Positions 33,287-42,388 of a stretch of 53,378 bases of DNA are shown here, in pieces. The stretch comes from Sulfurospirillum tamanense (GTDB lineage Bacteria > Campylobacterota > Campylobacteria > Campylobacterales > Campylobacteraceae), in NCBI RefSeq assembly GCF_016937535.1, contig NZ_JAFHKK010000019.1, positions 1 through 53,378 of the forward strand, read 5' to 3'. The notes under the pieces are model-generated. The model was not told the origin of the DNA, made no database searches, and was given only the letters and a program-made list of their open reading frames with translations. Made by a program: the position numbers and the translations under genes. The number at the start of each line of letters is the position of its first letter. Position 1 is the first letter of the stretch.

Positions 33287-33862
33287 ATGGCTAAAAAATA
33301 TGGAATGATTCACGATGAAAATCTGTGCATCGGTTGCCAAGCATGTAACATTGCGTGTCGGTCTGAAAACGACATCCCTGAAAGCGTTTATCGCCTCCAA
33401 GTATGGGTTAATGGCCCTAAAAAGCTTGCTGATGGGAACATGGTTTTTGAATACCACCGCCAATCTTGCGTCCACTGCGACGACACACCTTGTGTAAAAG
33501 TATGTCCTACCAAGGCATCTTATATTGATGAAAATGGCATTTCTTTGGTTAACGTTGACCTGTGTGTAGGTTGTCTCTACTGTAATGCAGCATGTCCTTA
33601 CGATGCGCGCTATGTGCATCCTGAGCACAAAGCACCAGATAAATGTACTTTCTGTAAAGAGTCACGTCTAGGACGCGGGGAAGAGCCTGCGTGTGTGACC
33701 GTATGTCCTACGGATGCACTTGTCTTTGGAGACATTAACGATCCAAAAAGCAAAATTAGCAAAGTGCTTTCCCAGCGTGTCACATACCGCCAAAAAGCAC
33801 ACCTTGGCACAGAGCCAAAAATGTTTATCGTACCTAACAAGAAGGGAGGAGTTCAGTCATGA
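33287..33862 (+). CDS. psrB: Polysulfide/thiosulfate reductase iron-sulfur subunit
   Basis: 191 residues. Sixteen cysteines in four ferredoxin-type clusters are visible: CIGCQACNIAC, CVHCDDTPCVKVC, CVGCLYCNAAC, and CTFCKES...CVTVC. It passes electrons from the membrane subunit to PsrA. It has no signal of its own and travels with PsrA's TAT signal. It is 14 bases after psrA and overlaps psrC by four. Confidence 0.95.
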   Translation: MAKKYGMIHDENLCIGCQACNIACRSENDIPESVYRLQVWVNGPKKLADGNMVFEYHRQSCVHCDDTPCVKVCPTKASYIDENGISLVNVDLCVGCLYCNAACPYDARYVHPEHKAPDKCTFCKESRLGRGEEPACVTVCPTDALVFGDINDPKSKISKVLSQRVTYRQKAHLGTEPKMFIVPNKKGGVQS

Positions 33863-34812
33863 GTCCAATGTGGGGATCTACCGTACAATACGGCGGTATC
33901 GTTTGGCCTTGGCCAATCGCAGTGTACCTCTTTTTAGCAGGTCTTTCAGCAGGTGCGATTATTTCAGCAATCGTGATTAAGTGGATGAAAGGGAATGACA
34001 GTTCTCCTTGGGATGGCATTATTAAAGCAGGTGCGATTCTTGCACCCGTGACTATTGGTGCGGGTTTGTTGCTTTTGATTGTTGACCTTACCCGTCCGCT
34101 TCATTTTTGGAAGTTGCTTATTAACTATAACTTTGGCTCGATGATGACTATCGGTGTATTGGCTTTGTTTGCTTACTTCCCAGTCATTATTATCTTTTTC
34201 TTGGGCATTTTTCGCAAACCACTCATCGACGAGGGTCCTTTTGGCTTCTTGGCGCCTTTGGCAGACATTGCTAAAAACCAAGCCAAGCTTCTTGAAGTAA
34301 TTACCCTTGTCTTAGCAGTAGGTGTTGGTGCATACACTGGCTTCTTGCTTTCCGCAATGAATTCGTATCCACTACTTAACACACCAACCTTGCCATTGCT
34401 TTTCTTGGCTTCTGGTATTTCAGCGGGCATTTCTGCCAACCTTATCGTAGGGCTTGTATTCTTTAAAAGCACTACCGGTGAAGAAAATGTCAGCTACTTG
34501 CACGGCCTTGACTTTAAAGTCATTCTAGCCGAAATGTTCATCTTGGTTGCCCTTTTTAGCGGCATGTACTACCAAGGTGGTGCAGCAGCTAGTGTTGCCG
34601 CAGCGGCACTCACTACAGGTGGCTTTGCAACCTTGTTTTGGGTAGGTGTTTTTGGGGTTGGTCTTGCGGCTCCAGTAGGCTTAAATATCGTCATGCCTCA
34701 CAGCGTGAAACACTCTACTGCCTTCATCATCTTCAACGCTTTCTTGGTGCTTGCGGGTGTTATGGCACTACGTTTTTACATCCTCTACGCTGGCCAAACG
34801 TTCGTCGGCTAG
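33859..34812 (+). CDS. psrC: Polysulfide/thiosulfate reductase membrane subunit (NrfD family)
   Basis: 317 residues with eight or more hydrophobic helices, of the NrfD/PsrC family. The first helix region, WPWPIAVYLFLAGLSAGA, is a family hallmark. It anchors the PsrAB dimer and takes electrons from menaquinol or methylmenaquinol. It overlaps psrB by four bases (ATGA). A terminator follows seven bases after the stop. Confidence 0.93.
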   Translation: MSPMWGSTVQYGGIVWPWPIAVYLFLAGLSAGAIISAIVIKWMKGNDSSPWDGIIKAGAILAPVTIGAGLLLLIVDLTRPLHFWKLLINYNFGSMMTIGVLALFAYFPVIIIFFLGIFRKPLIDEGPFGFLAPLADIAKNQAKLLEVITLVLAVGVGAYTGFLLSAMNSYPLLNTPTLPLLFLASGISAGISANLIVGLVFFKSTTGEENVSYLHGLDFKVILAEMFILVALFSGMYYQGGAAASVAAAALTTGGFATLFWVGVFGVGLAAPVGLNIVMPHSVKHSTAFIIFNAFLVLAGVMALRFYILYAGQTFVG

Positions 34813-34818
34813 CTTCTT

Positions 34819-34845
34819 AGGAGCCTCCAAGCGAGGCTCCTTTTT
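34819..34845 (+). terminator. Rho-independent terminator of the psr operon
   Basis: Stem AGGAGCCTC (34819-34827) / GAGGCTCCT (34833-34841), nine perfect pairs with a five-base loop, followed by TTTT. Confidence 0.92.
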
Positions 34846-34878
34846 CCTCTTTTAAGCTTCTTTTAAAATCAAAACTTT

Positions 34879-35667
34879 TTAACTTCTTCCAAATTCAATG
34901 AGGCCTTCTGTGGGCGAACTTGCCGTAGCGAAGGGTTTTTTCAAAATGCGCCCGGCCAAAAAGCTTTCGCGCCCTGCAATAACCGCGTGTTTCATGGCGC
35001 GCGCCATACGAATAGGGTCCCCGGCTTGGGCGATGGCCGTGTTAGTGAGCACACCATCCGCGCCAATCTCCATCGCAATCGCAGCGTCACTCGCACACCC
35101 AATCCCTGCATCCACAATCACAGGCACCTTGACCGCTTCTTTGATAAACAACACGTTATACCTGTTTTGGATGCCCAAACCGCTTCCGATGGGTGCGGCC
35201 AATGGCATGACCGCGTGAGAGCCTGCATCTTCAAGGCGTTTGGCCATAATAGGGTCGTCGTTGGTGTAGGTCATGATAGTAAAACCATCGCGCGCTAAGA
35301 CTTCGCACGCTTTGAGGGTTTCCATGACATCGGGGTAGAGGGTTTTGGCCGTGTCGCCGATGACTTCGAGTTTAATAAGGTCGATGCCCGTGGCTTCGCG
35401 CACCATGCGAAACAGGGTGATGGCTTCTTCAGCGGTAGTGCATCCTGCGGAGTTTGGCAAGAGCTTAATGTTGGTGTCTTTAAAATAATCTAACAAATTC
35501 TCTTCATTGGGGTTAGTGATATTCACACGGCGCACCGCTACGGTGATGAGTTCAGACCCACTCTCAATCGTCGCGTCTCGCGTGGTTTGAAAGTCGGGGT
35601 ATTTGCCACTGCCTACGATTAACCGGCTACCTAGCGTTACCTTTCCAACAATTAAAGTATCGTTCAT
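34879..35667 (-). CDS. thiG: Thiazole synthase
   Basis: 262 residues, standard length. The Schiff-base Lys is in [11 protein letters not shown], with upstream [11 protein letters not shown] and downstream [11 protein letters not shown] and [12 protein letters not shown], all characteristic of ThiG. It makes the thiazole ring of thiamine from deoxyxylulose phosphate, dehydroglycine and ThiS-thiocarboxylate. It is alone here: no thiS, thiF or thiH nearby. AAAGGATG precedes the ATG. No TPP riboswitch is visible upstream. Confidence 0.96.
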   Translation of the reverse strand: MNDTLIVGKVTLGSRLIVGSGKYPDFQTTRDATIESGSELITVAVRRVNITNPNEENLLDYFKDTNIKLLPNSAGCTTAEEAITLFRMVREATGIDLIKLEVIGDTAKTLYPDVMETLKACEVLARDGFTIMTYTNDDPIMAKRLEDAGSHAVMPLAAPIGSGLGIQNRYNVLFIKEAVKVPVIVDAGIGCASDAAIAMEIGADGVLTNTAIAQAGDPIRMARAMKHAVIAGRESFLAGRILKKPFATASSPTEGLIEFGRS

Positions 35668-35688
35668 TTTACATCCTTTGTGTTATCT

Positions 35689-35698
35689 TTACATGTAA
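35689..35698. repeat. TTACATGTAA element (intergenic, thiG / MATE)
   Basis: Exact copy between the MATE stop and the thiG start, close upstream of thiG. Confidence 0.9.
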
Positions 35699-35705
35699 GG
35701 GATTT

Positions 35706-37049
35706 TTATACCACACGGCCACTTAAAGCCCTATATGTCACCCACCCCATAAACCCAGCCGCCGAATAGACAATAAAAAAGAACCCAATCCAAATGGCCA
35801 CATAGGGCATCTGTAGCCACGTAACGATGATGGAAAAAAGGGCGATTTTAGCAAAGATTTGGCGGTAAAGTCCCACCGCGACGATGACTTTTGGCTGCTT
35901 GATGCCTTGCATGGTCGAAACACAGATAAACAAAATGACATACCCAAAGAAGATAAACACTTCGATATACAAGTAGGTCATGGCATACTCCACTACCGCT
36001 GGCGTGGCATCAAAGCGGGAAACCACCCACTCGCCCACGGTGTAACCTAATACCACCCCAAGGGCACAGATGGCAAAGCCGTATTTTAAGGCCAATACCA
36101 CGGTTTCTTTGACCCGCGCGTACTGCTTGGCACCAAAGTTATTGGAGACCAACGAAAGCACCGCGGAACTGATGCCAAGGGCGGGTAAGAGCATGATTTG
36201 TTCCACCCGAAAGGCAATCCCATACCCCGCGACCGCTTGGTAGCCGTACTGGGCCACGTAGTAAATGGTAATGACCGAACCCATAGACATGGTGAGCATA
36301 TTAAGGCTTGGCGGAAGTCCTTGGGATAAAAAAGTGCGGTAGATGCGAAAATCTGGCAAAAATAGCCGCGGGCATTGCCACTGGAGCATCCCCGCTTGAC
36401 GGACTTTTAGCGCCAAATAGACCACACTCACGCCTTGAATACACACCGTCGCTAGCGCAATTCCTCTAATCCCAAGGGCAGGCAAGGGGCCAAAGCCGTA
36501 GATGAACAGTGGGTTCAGCATAAGGTTGAGGAAAAACCCCACAATGAGCATGTTGCGGTAGGTTTTGGTATCACCAAGAGCTACTAAGATGGCATTAAGT
36601 GCGTAGGTTCCCATAAACAACGGTGTCGCCACCAAAATGGTTTGAATATACGCAAGTGCCAAGGGTAAATAGTTCTCTTGTGCCCCTAAAGCACGCAACA
36701 CCCACGGCGCACTCCATGCCCCCAAAAGGGCTAACACGGAGCCTAACACCACCACAAACACTAACCCTTTGTGGGCATAAAGGGTGGCTAAAAAGGGGCG
36801 TTTTTTTCCTAACGCATTGCCAATGAGCGCCGTGATGGCTGAACCAAACCCAAAACCCACACCCACCACTGCAAAGTAAAGAAAAAAACTCACCGAAAGC
36901 CCCGCCACCGCCTCCGTGGAAATAAGCCCCGCATAAAAAGTGTCTACTACATTATAGAGGGTGTTAAACAAAATCCCCGTACTCGCAGGAATAGCAAGCT
37001 CTTTTAAAAGCTGGGGAATAGGCTGGGTAACAAGACGATTATCGCGCAT
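35706..37049 (-). CDS. MATE-family efflux transporter
   Basis: 447 residues with twelve hydrophobic helices in two halves. The N-terminal IPASTGILFNTLYNVVDTFYAG and the mid-protein GLPPSLNMLTMSMGSVITIYYV are the matched repeat starts of MATE exporters. It exports drugs or metabolites against Na+ or H+. No good ribosome site is visible; the upstream bases are the TTACATGTAA element at 37056. The substrate is unknown. Confidence 0.92.
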   Translation of the reverse strand: MRDNRLVTQPIPQLLKELAIPASTGILFNTLYNVVDTFYAGLISTEAVAGLSVSFFLYFAVVGVGFGFGSAITALIGNALGKKRPFLATLYAHKGLVFVVVLGSVLALLGAWSAPWVLRALGAQENYLPLALAYIQTILVATPLFMGTYALNAILVALGDTKTYRNMLIVGFFLNLMLNPLFIYGFGPLPALGIRGIALATVCIQGVSVVYLALKVRQAGMLQWQCPRLFLPDFRIYRTFLSQGLPPSLNMLTMSMGSVITIYYVAQYGYQAVAGYGIAFRVEQIMLLPALGISSAVLSLVSNNFGAKQYARVKETVVLALKYGFAICALGVVLGYTVGEWVVSRFDATPAVVEYAMTYLYIEVFIFFGYVILFICVSTMQGIKQPKVIVAVGLYRQIFAKIALFSIIVTWLQMPYVAIWIGFFFIVYSAAGFMGWVTYRALSGRVV

Positions 37050-37055
37050 GAGGGC

Positions 37056-37065
37056 TTACATGTAA
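37056..37065. repeat. TTACATGTAA element (intergenic, MATE / KAP)
   Basis: Exact copy in the 20-base gap after the KAP stop and before the MATE start. Confidence 0.9.
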
Positions 37066-37069
37066 AGTT

Positions 37070-38365
37070 TTATTTGCTAGGCAATACAAATTTATCTATC
37101 CATTCACAAAATTGAGGAACAACTTCATCGCTACTCCAAATACCTATTCTATTGCACAAGCTACTGTAATCAGTCCCCTCAGCTACTTCTCCCGAGAGAA
37201 CATATTTCCAAAATTCATAAACTCTCTTGTTTTTCTGCAAATAGCATAATATATTGCTGTTTTTTTCCAAATCCGAAAGTGTTAAATTTTCACTTTGTGC
37301 TTTTTGATAAAGTTCAAAATCTTTTATTTTCAAAACACACAACAATGAGTACAGCCACATAAACTCCTCGTTTTCTCCCCTTCCTACTACGCATAAAGCC
37401 AATTGCATAAAAAGATGGTTCATTTCTCTTGGAGTTAGACCCGCTGACGCGCATAGTTCTTTTAAACTATCATGATGTTCCCCCTTGAAGCCATGTCCAT
37501 TAAACAAATATGCTACGTATGCGTCATACCCCTTTCCTGAAAAATCTTTCTTGGTTTTAGTAAGCCCAAACTCCAAAGAAATAAATTTTTGCAAATATTC
37601 ATTCGCATCAATATTTCCATAAACTGAACAGATGGAGTGTTTGAGTTGTTGTTTATTAACACCCAAAACGAATACAACATTATCCACATCAAAAAAGTGT
37701 TTTATTTTTTCCAATAATTCAACTGCGTAGTTCGGGCGACAACGGTCAAGCTCATCTACAATAACCACCAAAGGATAGCCAGTCTCAGACTTTAATTTTT
37801 CTGAAAGTTTTTTTAGTGCCTCTTTAAAATGCTTTATAGCTTGGTCGGAAGTTTTATAATTTTCAAGCGACTCATTTATAAAATGGTCGACCAATTCTCC
37901 TGAGTTTATCTTTGCTTCTTCTATAGCACTTTGCATACACTCAGAGCCCACTGCATTTGCTGATAAAACCCTAAGTCCTACGCCAAGGCCTATCTTTGTG
38001 GCAACTTTCAGAACTTTTTTACCTGCTACAACAAAACTCTTCTTTTCTTTAGATAAGCGCGTGAGTGGTTCCAGTTCAGCACTGATTGCTCCAATAAAAC
38101 TCGTAAAAATATCTTCTTGATAATCATGCAAAAAGGCATCAAACATAACCACCTTTGCACTTTCGTTTTTTAAATCCGCTTCCCACATTCTTAAAAAAGT
38201 ACTTTTCCCTTCGCCCCAACCTGCATTGATACTGATAGTCAGTGGGTCTTCAAAATTTTTCACGAGGCTTATTAATGTTTCACCAAGTTCTTGGCGACCT
38301 TTCAAAACATCTTTTTCATAGGGATTGCTTGGATTAATGTCCAAAGCTGGCAATACTAGTCTCAT
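37070..38365 (-). CDS. KAP-family P-loop NTPase
   Basis: 431 residues. Walker A is GWGEGKS (49-55). Walker B with the KAP signature VVIVDELDRCRP is near 208-219, followed by LEKIKHFFDVDNVVFVLGVNKQQL. A hydrophobic patch (about 130-150) between the two motifs is where the KAP family inserts membrane helices. The family occurs sporadically in bacteria and some members act in phage defence; the role of this one is unknown. AAGGAG precedes the ATG. The gene is visibly more AT-rich than its neighbours and has no obvious partner, so it is probably transferred. Exact elements lie at both edges (37056, 38393). Confidence 0.88.
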   Translation of the reverse strand: MRLVLPALDINPSNPYEKDVLKGRQELGETLISLVKNFEDPLTISINAGWGEGKSTFLRMWEADLKNESAKVVMFDAFLHDYQEDIFTSFIGAISAELEPLTRLSKEKKSFVVAGKKVLKVATKIGLGVGLRVLSANAVGSECMQSAIEEAKINSGELVDHFINESLENYKTSDQAIKHFKEALKKLSEKLKSETGYPLVVIVDELDRCRPNYAVELLEKIKHFFDVDNVVFVLGVNKQQLKHSICSVYGNIDANEYLQKFISLEFGLTKTKKDFSGKGYDAYVAYLFNGHGFKGEHHDSLKELCASAGLTPREMNHLFMQLALCVVGRGENEEFMWLYSLLCVLKIKDFELYQKAQSENLTLSDLEKNSNILCYLQKNKRVYEFWKYVLSGEVAEGTDYSSLCNRIGIWSSDEVVPQFCEWIDKFVLPSK

Positions 38366-38389
38366 AAAGCTCCTTATTTACACAAAGCC

Positions 38390-38405
38390 TCTTTACATGT
38401 AAAGA
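38390..38405. repeat. 16-base palindrome with TTACATGTAA (intergenic, KAP / purN)
   Basis: TCTTTACATGTAAAGA is perfectly palindromic and lies between the purN stop and the KAP start; the core is at 38393-38402. Confidence 0.9.
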
Positions 38406-38407
38406 AG

Positions 38408-38980
38408 TTAGCACAAGAGTTTAATCACCGCTTTTGGCAGTAATTGATGCTCGATAGCGCGGATTTTAGCTTCAAAGGCCTCGTAAGACATGTTTGCCTC
38501 TTTGACAAACGCTTCTTGCAGGACAATCGCACCTCCATCTAGCTCTTCACTCACACAATGCACACTCACGCCCGCTTCTTTAACCTTTGCTTCGTAGCTT
38601 TCTTTGATGGCATTGGCGCCCTTAAACAACGGCAACAACGAAGGGTGCAAGTTGATGGCGCTAACTTGCTGTGTAAACACAGGCGTCAATATGCGCATAA
38701 ACCCTGCTAACACCACCAAATCTACATGTGCGTTTTGAATCACCTCCACCACCGCTCCATCAAAAGCCTCGCGGCTTTCAAATTGGGTATGGTCAATCAC
38801 CACAGGTTCGATGCCGTAGTGGCGAGATTTTTCAATACCCCCCGCATTAGGTTTGTTTGTTAGTGTGAGCACAACCTTTAACGTTGTGCCACTAAAATTA
38901 TGCCCGTGCAAGGTTCTAAGCAACGACTCAAGATTGCTCCCCTTTCCACTAAACAACACCGCTAGGCGTTTTTCAGGCAT
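38408..38980 (-). CDS. purN: Phosphoribosylglycinamide formyltransferase
   Basis: 190 residues, standard length. The nucleotide-binding FSGKGSNLESL, catalytic Asn/His region INLHPSLLP and the Asp in ELDGGAIVLQ are present. It transfers a formyl group from 10-formyl-THF to GAR in purine synthesis. AAGGAG lies before the ATG, inside the end of the nnr gene (19-base overlap). Confidence 0.95.
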   Translation of the reverse strand: MPEKRLAVLFSGKGSNLESLLRTLHGHNFSGTTLKVVLTLTNKPNAGGIEKSRHYGIEPVVIDHTQFESREAFDGAVVEVIQNAHVDLVVLAGFMRILTPVFTQQVSAINLHPSLLPLFKGANAIKESYEAKVKEAGVSVHCVSEELDGGAIVLQEAFVKEANMSYEAFEAKIRAIEHQLLPKAVIKLLC

Positions 38981-40341
38981 GCCACTCCTTCAATCAAACG
39001 CTCAGGGGTGAGCGCGTATGTATTTCCCTCATAGGCTTCCGCGGCTAACGCATGGGCTAACACTGCAGTGATAGCGGCTTCTTTGGGCGCATAACCTTGT
39101 GCCAAAAGTGCCCCTATCATGCCCGCTAGCACATCGCCACTTCCCCCTTTAGAAAGGGCAGGAGAGCCAAAAGGACAGAGGTAAACTTCCCCCTTATGGG
39201 CGACTAACGTATGCACCCCTTTAAACACTAACACGCTCTTGCTTCCAAGGGAAAACTGGCGTGCAAGAGCGAGGCGATTAGCCTGTACTGTTTCCACGTC
39301 CACCTCCCCTAGTCCCACGCGTTTCATGAGCGCGCAAAATTCCTTGGGATGAGGTGTAAAGACCACAGGCTTTTCGTGGGCATACAACATCTGCGCTAGA
39401 GGCATGTCGCACACATCCGCATCCGCTACCACGGCACACGCACTCTCCACAAGCAACGCTTTGAGTGTGGTCTCTTTATGGGTATTTCCAAGCCCCATTC
39501 CCGCAACAACAGCAGTGGTTTTAGGAGGTAAAGAAGCCGTTTTCATGAGGTGCGGTGGCAAGAAGGCTTCCCCCAAATAACTCACCAACCCCGCCCCAAA
39601 AGAAAATGCAGCCATGGCGGCCAAGATGCCCGCCCCTTCTTTTTCGCCCCCTACGACCAACACGTGGCCAAAATCTCCTTTGTGAGATACGGGGTTGGCA
39701 CGATGGGGCAAACGCATGTCTTGAACGCTTAAGACCTGCGTTTGACTTGGTACTTCGTACATGCAACGGGGCACACCAAGTTCGGCTACCTCTATCTTGC
39801 CTACCACGCTTTTGGCGTTTTCCAAGAACAATACTTCCTTGAGCGCGCCCATGACTACTGTCACATCCGCTTGAAACACAGTTGTACCCGTACCTAGTCC
39901 CGTGGGAATATCACAAGCAATCTTGCGCGCATCTTGTGCATTCAGGGTTTCTATTAATGCAACCATGGGTGCCTCTAGCGGACGGGTTTGACCACTTCCA
40001 AAGAGCGCGTCCACCACCGCATCTGCTTTTTCTACCGCCTTAACAATCTTTACATGTAAGGCAATGGCACGCGCATATTGAAGTGTTGCCAAAGGGGATT
40101 TCACCCCCAAAGGAAGCAACACCTTAACCTCGCACACGCCGCACAAAAGCCTCGCACACGCCAAGCCATCGGCGCCGTTATTTCCAGGGCCACACACGAT
40201 GAGGACAGAGATGAGTGGTTTTTCCAAGACCGCTTTACAAAGGGCAAGGGCAGCGTGTTCCATGAGTATTTCTTCGCTTAATCCAAACACTTCGCAACAC
40301 CGCTTATCTAGCGTTTCGACCTGTTTATAGAGAGGGTGCAT
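38962..40341 (-). CDS. nnr: Bifunctional NAD(P)H-hydrate epimerase / ADP-dependent dehydratase
   Basis: 459 residues. The N-terminal epimerase domain (about 1-205) has CGPGNNGADGL and a DALFGSGQTRPLEAP motif. The C-terminal dehydratase, a ribokinase-like fold (about 210-459), has VVVADADVCD, FTPHPKEF and SKGGSGDVLAGMIGALLAQG. It repairs hydrated NADH and NADPH. It overlaps purN downstream and follows comM by ten bases. It has an element at 40050 read as LHV. Confidence 0.94.
   Translation of the reverse strand: MHPLYKQVETLDKRCCEVFGLSEEILMEHAALALCKAVLEKPLISVLIVCGPGNNGADGLACARLLCGVCEVKVLLPLGVKSPLATLQYARAIALHVKIVKAVEKADAVVDALFGSGQTRPLEAPMVALIETLNAQDARKIACDIPTGLGTGTTVFQADVTVVMGALKEVLFLENAKSVVGKIEVAELGVPRCMYEVPSQTQVLSVQDMRLPHRANPVSHKGDFGHVLVVGGEKEGAGILAAMAAFSFGAGLVSYLGEAFLPPHLMKTASLPPKTTAVVAGMGLGNTHKETTLKALLVESACAVVADADVCDMPLAQMLYAHEKPVVFTPHPKEFCALMKRVGLGEVDVETVQANRLALARQFSLGSKSVLVFKGVHTLVAHKGEVYLCPFGSPALSKGGSGDVLAGMIGALLAQGYAPKEAAITAVLAHALAAEAYEGNTYALTPERLIEGVACLKNA
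40050..40059. repeat. TTACATGTAA element (in nnr, LHV frame)
   Basis: Exact copy read ALHVKI. Confidence 0.9.
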
Positions 40342-40351
40342 AGGGTTTCCT

Positions 40352-41860
40352 TTAGCGTTGACGAAAGCTAAGCGCCTCTAAAATATGCGCTTCCATGAGC
40401 TCCCCACTTCCCTCTAAATCTGCAATCGTACGGGCGACTTTGAGGGTTTTGTTGATGGCGCGGTGGCTAAGCCCGTAGCGCGAAGCTGCTTTTTCCAAGA
40501 CCACTTTGGCCTCCGGAGCAAGCGTACACACACGCGTCAATTCTTGATCGTTAAGTTTACCGTTAAGTTCTTGTTGTCCACGCTCTTTTTGCCGTATAAA
40601 TGCTTCGAGCACGCTTTGGTGTAAGGTTTCTGAAGAAACCGACGCACTTCCACGTTCTTCGTCCATTTGCACGTATAAGTCAATGCGGTCCAAAAGTGGA
40701 CCAGAAAGGCGTGCTTTATAGCGGGCTATTTCGACTTCCGAGCATCGGCACGGCTTTGCCAAACTAAAGCGATGCCCACATGGGCAGGGATTTTGGGCCG
40801 CCACAAACACAAACTTTGTAGGATAAGTCACCTTGGTATTAACCCGTGAAATTAGTACTTTTGCATCCTCTAAAGGTTCACGCAAACTTTCTAGTACCTG
40901 TTTCGTAAAATGGGGAAATTCGTCAAAAAACAAAATCCCATGATGCGCCAACGCCACTTCGCCTATCTTGGCTTGACCACTTCCACCCCCAAAAATCGAA
41001 GGGCGCGAGGACGTGTGGTGGGGGCTTCTAAAAGGGCGCAACGGTTCAAACTCCGCGTCTTCTCCATCCAAAGAACGGTGCGCTGTTGTCTCAAGCACCT
41101 CAGCCACACTCATGGGCGGCAAGATGTAACGTAACCGCTTGGCACTCATGCTTTTACCACACCCCGGGCTTCCTTCAAACAAGATATTGTGCATCCCTGC
41201 TGCGGCGATCAGTGCGGCACGTTTGGCGCGCTCTTGCCCTTTGATGTCTGCAAAGTCCAAGGGGTAATGAGTGTTGTGCACATAAGGCGCTCCTGCGATC
41301 CACACGGGCGCGCCAAAAAGCGGATGGGTGTTTACATGTAAGGCATTTTCTTGAGTGCTTGGGTCTTGAAAAAACACCAGAGCCTCGTGTAAGGTTTCTA
41401 CGCCGTACACATGGAGTCCTGGGATTTGTGAAGCGCGTGAAGCGATGCTTAAAGGCACCAAGACCTTTGCATTTTCCACCACAGACGCGAGAGAAAGTAG
41501 CAATGAAAACAAGGTTGCTGTAGATTTTACCGCGCCATCGAGCCCCAGCTCTCCAAAGACAAAAAACGCGCCAAAATCAACCCGCTCTTTTTGCAAAGCA
41601 ATCAGCAAGGCCACGCCTAAGTCAAAATGGCTCCCTTCTTTGCGCAAATCCGAAGGCGAAAGGTTGATGGTAATTTTTTGTGCGGGGAAGGCAAAGCCCA
41701 CACCCAAAAGCGCGGATTTGATGCGGTCTTTACTCTCTTGAATGGCTTGGGAAGGAAGCCCTACGATGGAAAACCCAGGCAGGGCGCGCACGAAAGCAGA
41801 TTCCACCTCCACCACATGGGCAGTGTTGGCGTCTAGCGTGGCACACCCAAGGCGTTTCAC
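40352..41860 (-). CDS. comM: ComM/YifB-family AAA+ ATPase (Mg-chelatase-like)
   Basis: 502 residues from GTG 41860. The N-terminal LonC-like domain begins with the ARD family start (ANTAHVVEVES). The AAA+ domain has Walker A GSPGCGKSMSAK, Walker B FFDEFPHF and an inserted zinc site CPCGHRFSLAKPCRC. The C-terminal Mg-chelatase domain follows (SHRAINKTLKVARTIADL). ComM is a branch-migration helicase that helps integrate DNA during natural transformation in Vibrio and Haemophilus. It is three bases from def. It contains an element at 41332 read as LHV. Confidence 0.93.
   Translation of the reverse strand: MKRLGCATLDANTAHVVEVESAFVRALPGFSIVGLPSQAIQESKDRIKSALLGVGFAFPAQKITINLSPSDLRKEGSHFDLGVALLIALQKERVDFGAFFVFGELGLDGAVKSTATLFSLLLSLASVVENAKVLVPLSIASRASQIPGLHVYGVETLHEALVFFQDPSTQENALHVNTHPLFGAPVWIAGAPYVHNTHYPLDFADIKGQERAKRAALIAAAGMHNILFEGSPGCGKSMSAKRLRYILPPMSVAEVLETTAHRSLDGEDAEFEPLRPFRSPHHTSSRPSIFGGGSGQAKIGEVALAHHGILFFDEFPHFTKQVLESLREPLEDAKVLISRVNTKVTYPTKFVFVAAQNPCPCGHRFSLAKPCRCSEVEIARYKARLSGPLLDRIDLYVQMDEERGSASVSSETLHQSVLEAFIRQKERGQQELNGKLNDQELTRVCTLAPEAKVVLEKAASRYGLSHRAINKTLKVARTIADLEGSGELMEAHILEALSFRQR
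41332..41341. repeat. TTACATGTAA element (in comM, LHV frame)
   Basis: Exact copy read ALHVNT. Confidence 0.9.
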
Positions 41861-41862
41861 GT

Positions 41863-42378
41863 TTACGCCTTTTCGCGTTGGCGTTTTTTAAACTCTTTGT
41901 CAAATTTTTTACGCTTGAGATAGGAAATCTTTTCAATAAACAATTTACCCGCCAAATGGTCCATCTCATGTTGCATCGCAATGGCCCACAAATCTTCCAG
42001 TCTTTCTTCAATCACCTTACCAAAGCGGTCTTGGTAGCGCACGGTAATCGCCTTAGCACGCTCCACTTCCTCATAAAACTCAGGCACACTCAAGCACCCT
42101 TCTTTATAGACTGTGGTGCCATTTTTTTCTAAAATCACTGGATTAATGACCTCTTTAAGCTCGGCTTTGTCTTGAAAGCCCTCTTCGTTGACAAGGTTAA
42201 TAATGAGCACATTCAACGGCACCGCTACTTGGATGGCCGCAAGACCGATGCCATCTCGTGCCAACATGGTTTCATACATATTATCAAGTAACGCATGCAA
42301 AGAACCATCAAACACTTCCACGGGCTTAGAGACTTCCCACAAGCGCTTATCAGGATAAGTAATAATTTCTAAAACCAC
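41863..42378 (-). CDS. def: Peptide deformylase
   Basis: 171 residues from a GTG at 42378 with AAGGATGG upstream; the open frame to 42429 adds 17 residues not in the family. Three catalytic motifs are present: GIGLAAIQV, EGCLSVP with the metal Cys, and QHEMDHLAG with the two metal His and the Glu. It removes the formyl group from nascent proteins. In I-recall gene order, Campylobacter has def next to clpP; here a GGDEF-like gene intervenes. Confidence 0.95.
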   Translation of the reverse strand: MVLEIITYPDKRLWEVSKPVEVFDGSLHALLDNMYETMLARDGIGLAAIQVAVPLNVLIINLVNEEGFQDKAELKEVINPVILEKNGTTVYKEGCLSVPEFYEEVERAKAITVRYQDRFGKVIEERLEDLWAIAMQHEMDHLAGKLFIEKISYLKRKKFDKEFKKRQREKA

Positions 42379-42388
42379 TATACCATCC

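Noticed and set aside
37050-38407. TTACATGTAA copies flanking the KAP gene as attachment sites or target duplications
   Set aside because: The word occurs throughout the window, so its presence at both ends needs no insertion event.
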